Shown: positions 21,117-22,578 of the stretch, in pieces
Position numbering within the stretch: the first letter of the stretch is position 1
Layout of the letters: every line of letters starts with the position of its first letter
Origin: JAWLGW01 sp964569055
GTDB lineage: Bacteria > Planctomycetota > J058
Direction: 5' to 3'
NCBI GenBank assembly: GCA_964569055.1
Contig: CAZMSZ010000087.1
Span: forward strand, 1-22,578
Length of the DNA stretch: 22,578 nucleotides
Program-made: the position numbers and the translations under genes
Notes under the pieces: model-generated
The model's input: the letters and a program-made list of their open reading frames with translations, nothing else
The model's database searches: none
What the model was told of the DNA's origin: nothing

Positions 21117-21791
21117 GTGACCCTCGGGCTGCTCGTCGCCACCCTGGCTCTGCTGTGCTTCGCGCTCCCGCTCCAGCTCGGCGGCCCGTGGTGGCTGCTC
21201 GCCTGGCCGGGGGTCTCGGGCCTGGTGGTCGCCGCGGCCTACTTCGGCCTCGGGCCGGGCATCCTCGGCAAGCGCGAGGACGGCACGCTCCGCCCCGCGC
21301 TGATCGTGGCCCTGGCGCCGTTCTTCGGCGCGACCTGGTTCCTGTGGTGGTTGCAGGGCGTCCTCGGTCGCCAGGCCTGGGCTCACGAGGTCGCGCCCGG
21401 GGTGTGGGTCGGCCGCCGCCCGAGCCCGAGCCACCTCCCGCCCGGTGTGCGCCTGGTGGTCGACCTCACCGCCGAGTTCCCCGTCCATCCCGAGCTGCGC
21501 CGCCAGACGGACTGGGTGTGCGCCGCGACGCTCGACGGCACGCCGCCCAGCGCCGCCCGCCTGGCGGAGCTGGTGGAGCGAATCGAGGCCGTGGGCGGCC
21601 CGGTCTACATCCACTGCGCGGCGGGCCACGGCCGCTCGGCCACCGTCGCCGCCGCCGTGCTCCTCCGCCGCGGCCTGGCGCGCGACCCCGCCGAGGCCGA
21701 GGCGCTGATGCGCAAGAGCCGCCCGGGGATCCGCCTCACCCGCTCGCAGCGCGCCTTACTGGGCGCCCTGCCGCGCGGCGCGGCACCCTGA
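21117..21791 (+). CDS. Membrane-anchored protein tyrosine / dual-specificity phosphatase
   Basis: 224-residue protein with three predicted membrane helices (about 2-21, 25-46, 62-83) and a C-terminal phosphatase domain. The catalytic P-loop IHCAAGHGRSAT has Cys167 and Arg173 in the C-x5-R pattern of tyrosine and dual-specificity phosphatases. A candidate general acid is Asp in ATLDGTPPS upstream. The segment VWVGRRPSPSHLPPGVRLVVDLTAEFP matches the opening of small prokaryotic DSPs ('nlyvGg.p....l...gi..VvdL..E'). GTG 21117 is the first start that includes the first helix. Substrate may be phosphoprotein or a phosphoinositol-type lipid; lipid phosphatases of this fold are also membrane-bound. 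It stands alone, divergent from the lipoprotein operon. Confidence 0.85.
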   Translation: MTLGLLVATLALLCFALPLQLGGPWWLLAWPGVSGLVVAAAYFGLGPGILGKREDGTLRPALIVALAPFFGATWFLWWLQGVLGRQAWAHEVAPGVWVGRRPSPSHLPPGVRLVVDLTAEFPVHPELRRQTDWVCAATLDGTPPSAARLAELVERIEAVGGPVYIHCAAGHGRSATVAAAVLLRRGLARDPAEAEALMRKSRPGIRLTRSQRALLGALPRGAAP

Positions 21792-21904
21792 TCGACGCTG
21801 GCGGACAACGCGTTGGAAACGTGTCCCCCGCCTGACCGACCGCCTCCATCACGCCGTCTCCTCCTGGTAGGGTGCCCGCCCACGCAGAGCAAGGAGACCG
21901 ACTC

Positions 21905-22489
21905 ATGGCGTTCACCCTCCCCCCCCTCCCGTACTCCAAGGACGCGCTCGCGCCGCACATCTCGGCCGAGACGCTCGAGTTCCACCACGGCAAGCACCAC
22001 AACGCCTACGTCAACAACCTCAACAAGTTCGTCGAGCAGGACAGCAGCCTGCAGGGCAAGACCCTCGAGCAGATCATCGAGGGCGCCAAGGGCGGCCTGT
22101 ACAACAACGCCGCGCAGGTGTGGAACCACACCTTCTACTGGAACAGCATGAGCCCCAAGGGCGGCGGCCAGCCCACCGGCGCCCTCGCCGACGCGATCAA
22201 CAAGGCCTTCGGCAGCTACGACGCCTTCAAGGAGAAGTTCAGCGCCGTCGCCGGCGGCCACTTCGCCTCGGGCTGGGCCTGGCTAGTCAAGAACGACGAC
22301 GGCTCGGTCGCCGTCGAGGACACCCACGACGCCGGCACCCTCGCGATCGCCAAGGGCAAGAAGCCCCTCCTGGTGTGCGACGTCTGGGAGCACGCCTACT
22401 ACGTCGACTACCGCAACGCCCGCCCCGAGTACATCAAGGCCTGGTGGAACCTGGTGAACTGGGAGTTCGCGTCGAAGAACTTCGGCTAA
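21905..22489 (+). CDS. sodB: Iron superoxide dismutase
   Basis: Cytoplasmic Fe-SOD, 194 residues, converting superoxide to oxygen and hydrogen peroxide. Metal ligands are His27 (FHHGKHH), His75 (VWNHTFYW), Asp159 and His163 (DVWEHAYY). AAQVWNHTFYWNSMSP with Gln71 is the iron-type signature, since Mn enzymes place the active-site Gln elsewhere. The ending NLVNWEFASKNF is also typical of SodB. ATG 21905 follows AAGGAGA by 7 bases and matches the family N-terminus (MAFTLPPLPY). Codon use is strongly biased to C-ending codons and Lys AAG, suggesting high expression. No signal peptide. A 14-bp hairpin follows 25 bases after the stop. Confidence 0.97.
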   Translation: MAFTLPPLPYSKDALAPHISAETLEFHHGKHHNAYVNNLNKFVEQDSSLQGKTLEQIIEGAKGGLYNNAAQVWNHTFYWNSMSPKGGGQPTGALADAINKAFGSYDAFKEKFSAVAGGHFASGWAWLVKNDDGSVAVEDTHDAGTLAIAKGKKPLLVCDVWEHAYYVDYRNARPEYIKAWWNLVNWEFASKNFG

Positions 22490-22513
22490 CCGACCAGCCA
22501 CCCACAAGCGAAC

Positions 22514-22544
22514 CGAGGCCGGAGCGCGCAGCGCTCCGGCCTCG
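22514..22544 (+). terminator. Strong hairpin after sodB
   Basis: CGAGGCCGGAGCGC (22514-22527) pairs perfectly with GCGCTCCGGCCTCG (22531-22544) around a GCA loop, 14 bp in all. It is followed by CCCCGTCC and not a T tract, so it is either a GC-type terminator or an mRNA 3'-end stabiliser. It would work from either strand. Confidence 0.7.
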
Positions 22545-22578
22545 CCCCGTCCACCGTTCATCGCCTGCTGTTCACGCT

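Noticed and set aside
21806..21815. CAACGCGTTG palindrome upstream of sodB as an operator
   Set aside because: Ten bases of palindrome can arise by chance, it lies close to the end of the phosphatase gene and about 90 bases before the sodB start, and no promoter elements could be placed around it.
1..22578. CRISPR array, insertion sequence or prophage genes
   Set aside because: No regularly spaced direct repeats, transposase or integrase motifs were seen.

Overview
The window is very GC-rich (third positions almost all G or C) with tight, overlapping bacterial operons, signal peptides, lipoproteins and a secretin machine, so it comes from a diderm bacterium. Gene style and content fit a high-GC Myxococcota- or Planctomycetota-type genome, but no marker here settles the phylum.

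Layout. (1) Bases 1-9785, + strand: a type IV pilus / type II secretion operon in the order PilM/GspL-like, PilO/GspM-like, PilT, GspE/PilB, GspF/PilC, PilP-like, secretin, helical-repeat lipoprotein. Most junctions are 4-base stop/start overlaps. (2) 9901-11131: a protein of unknown function and a glycerophosphodiester phosphodiesterase. (3) 11157-15824, + strand: the most unusual part. A non-coding RNA has a Y-RNA stem carrying a Ro-type binding site and a circularly permuted tRNA-like module (T arm, closed acceptor hairpin, D arm). It is followed by a Ro60/Rsr orthologue (TROVE plus vWA). After a hairpin-rich spacer come a protein of unknown family with a single cysteine, a JAB/JAMM peptidase, an 81-residue ubiquitin-like protein ending in glycine, and a compact E1/ThiF enzyme. 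(4) 15828-18213, - strand: NhaA antiporter and a secreted archaemetzincin-like metalloprotease. (5) 18411-18971, + strand: a membrane-anchored staphylococcal-nuclease-like protein. (6) 18977-20980, - strand: three tandem paralogous lipoproteins. (7) 21117-22489, + strand: a membrane-anchored tyrosine/dual-specificity phosphatase and iron superoxide dismutase, then a strong hairpin.

How it may work together. Operon 1 would build an inner-membrane platform, two motor ATPases and an outer-membrane secretin. In region 3, known Ro/Rsr biology (Y RNA acting as scaffold or gate for RNA handling by Ro) is set beside a complete minimal ubiquitin-like tagging set (modifier, activator, deconjugase, possible conjugating protein). 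The inference is that a protein-tagging step is linked to Ro-dependent RNA quality control or to defence. All base pairing and motif statements were made by eye on the sequence; no searches or folding programs were run.
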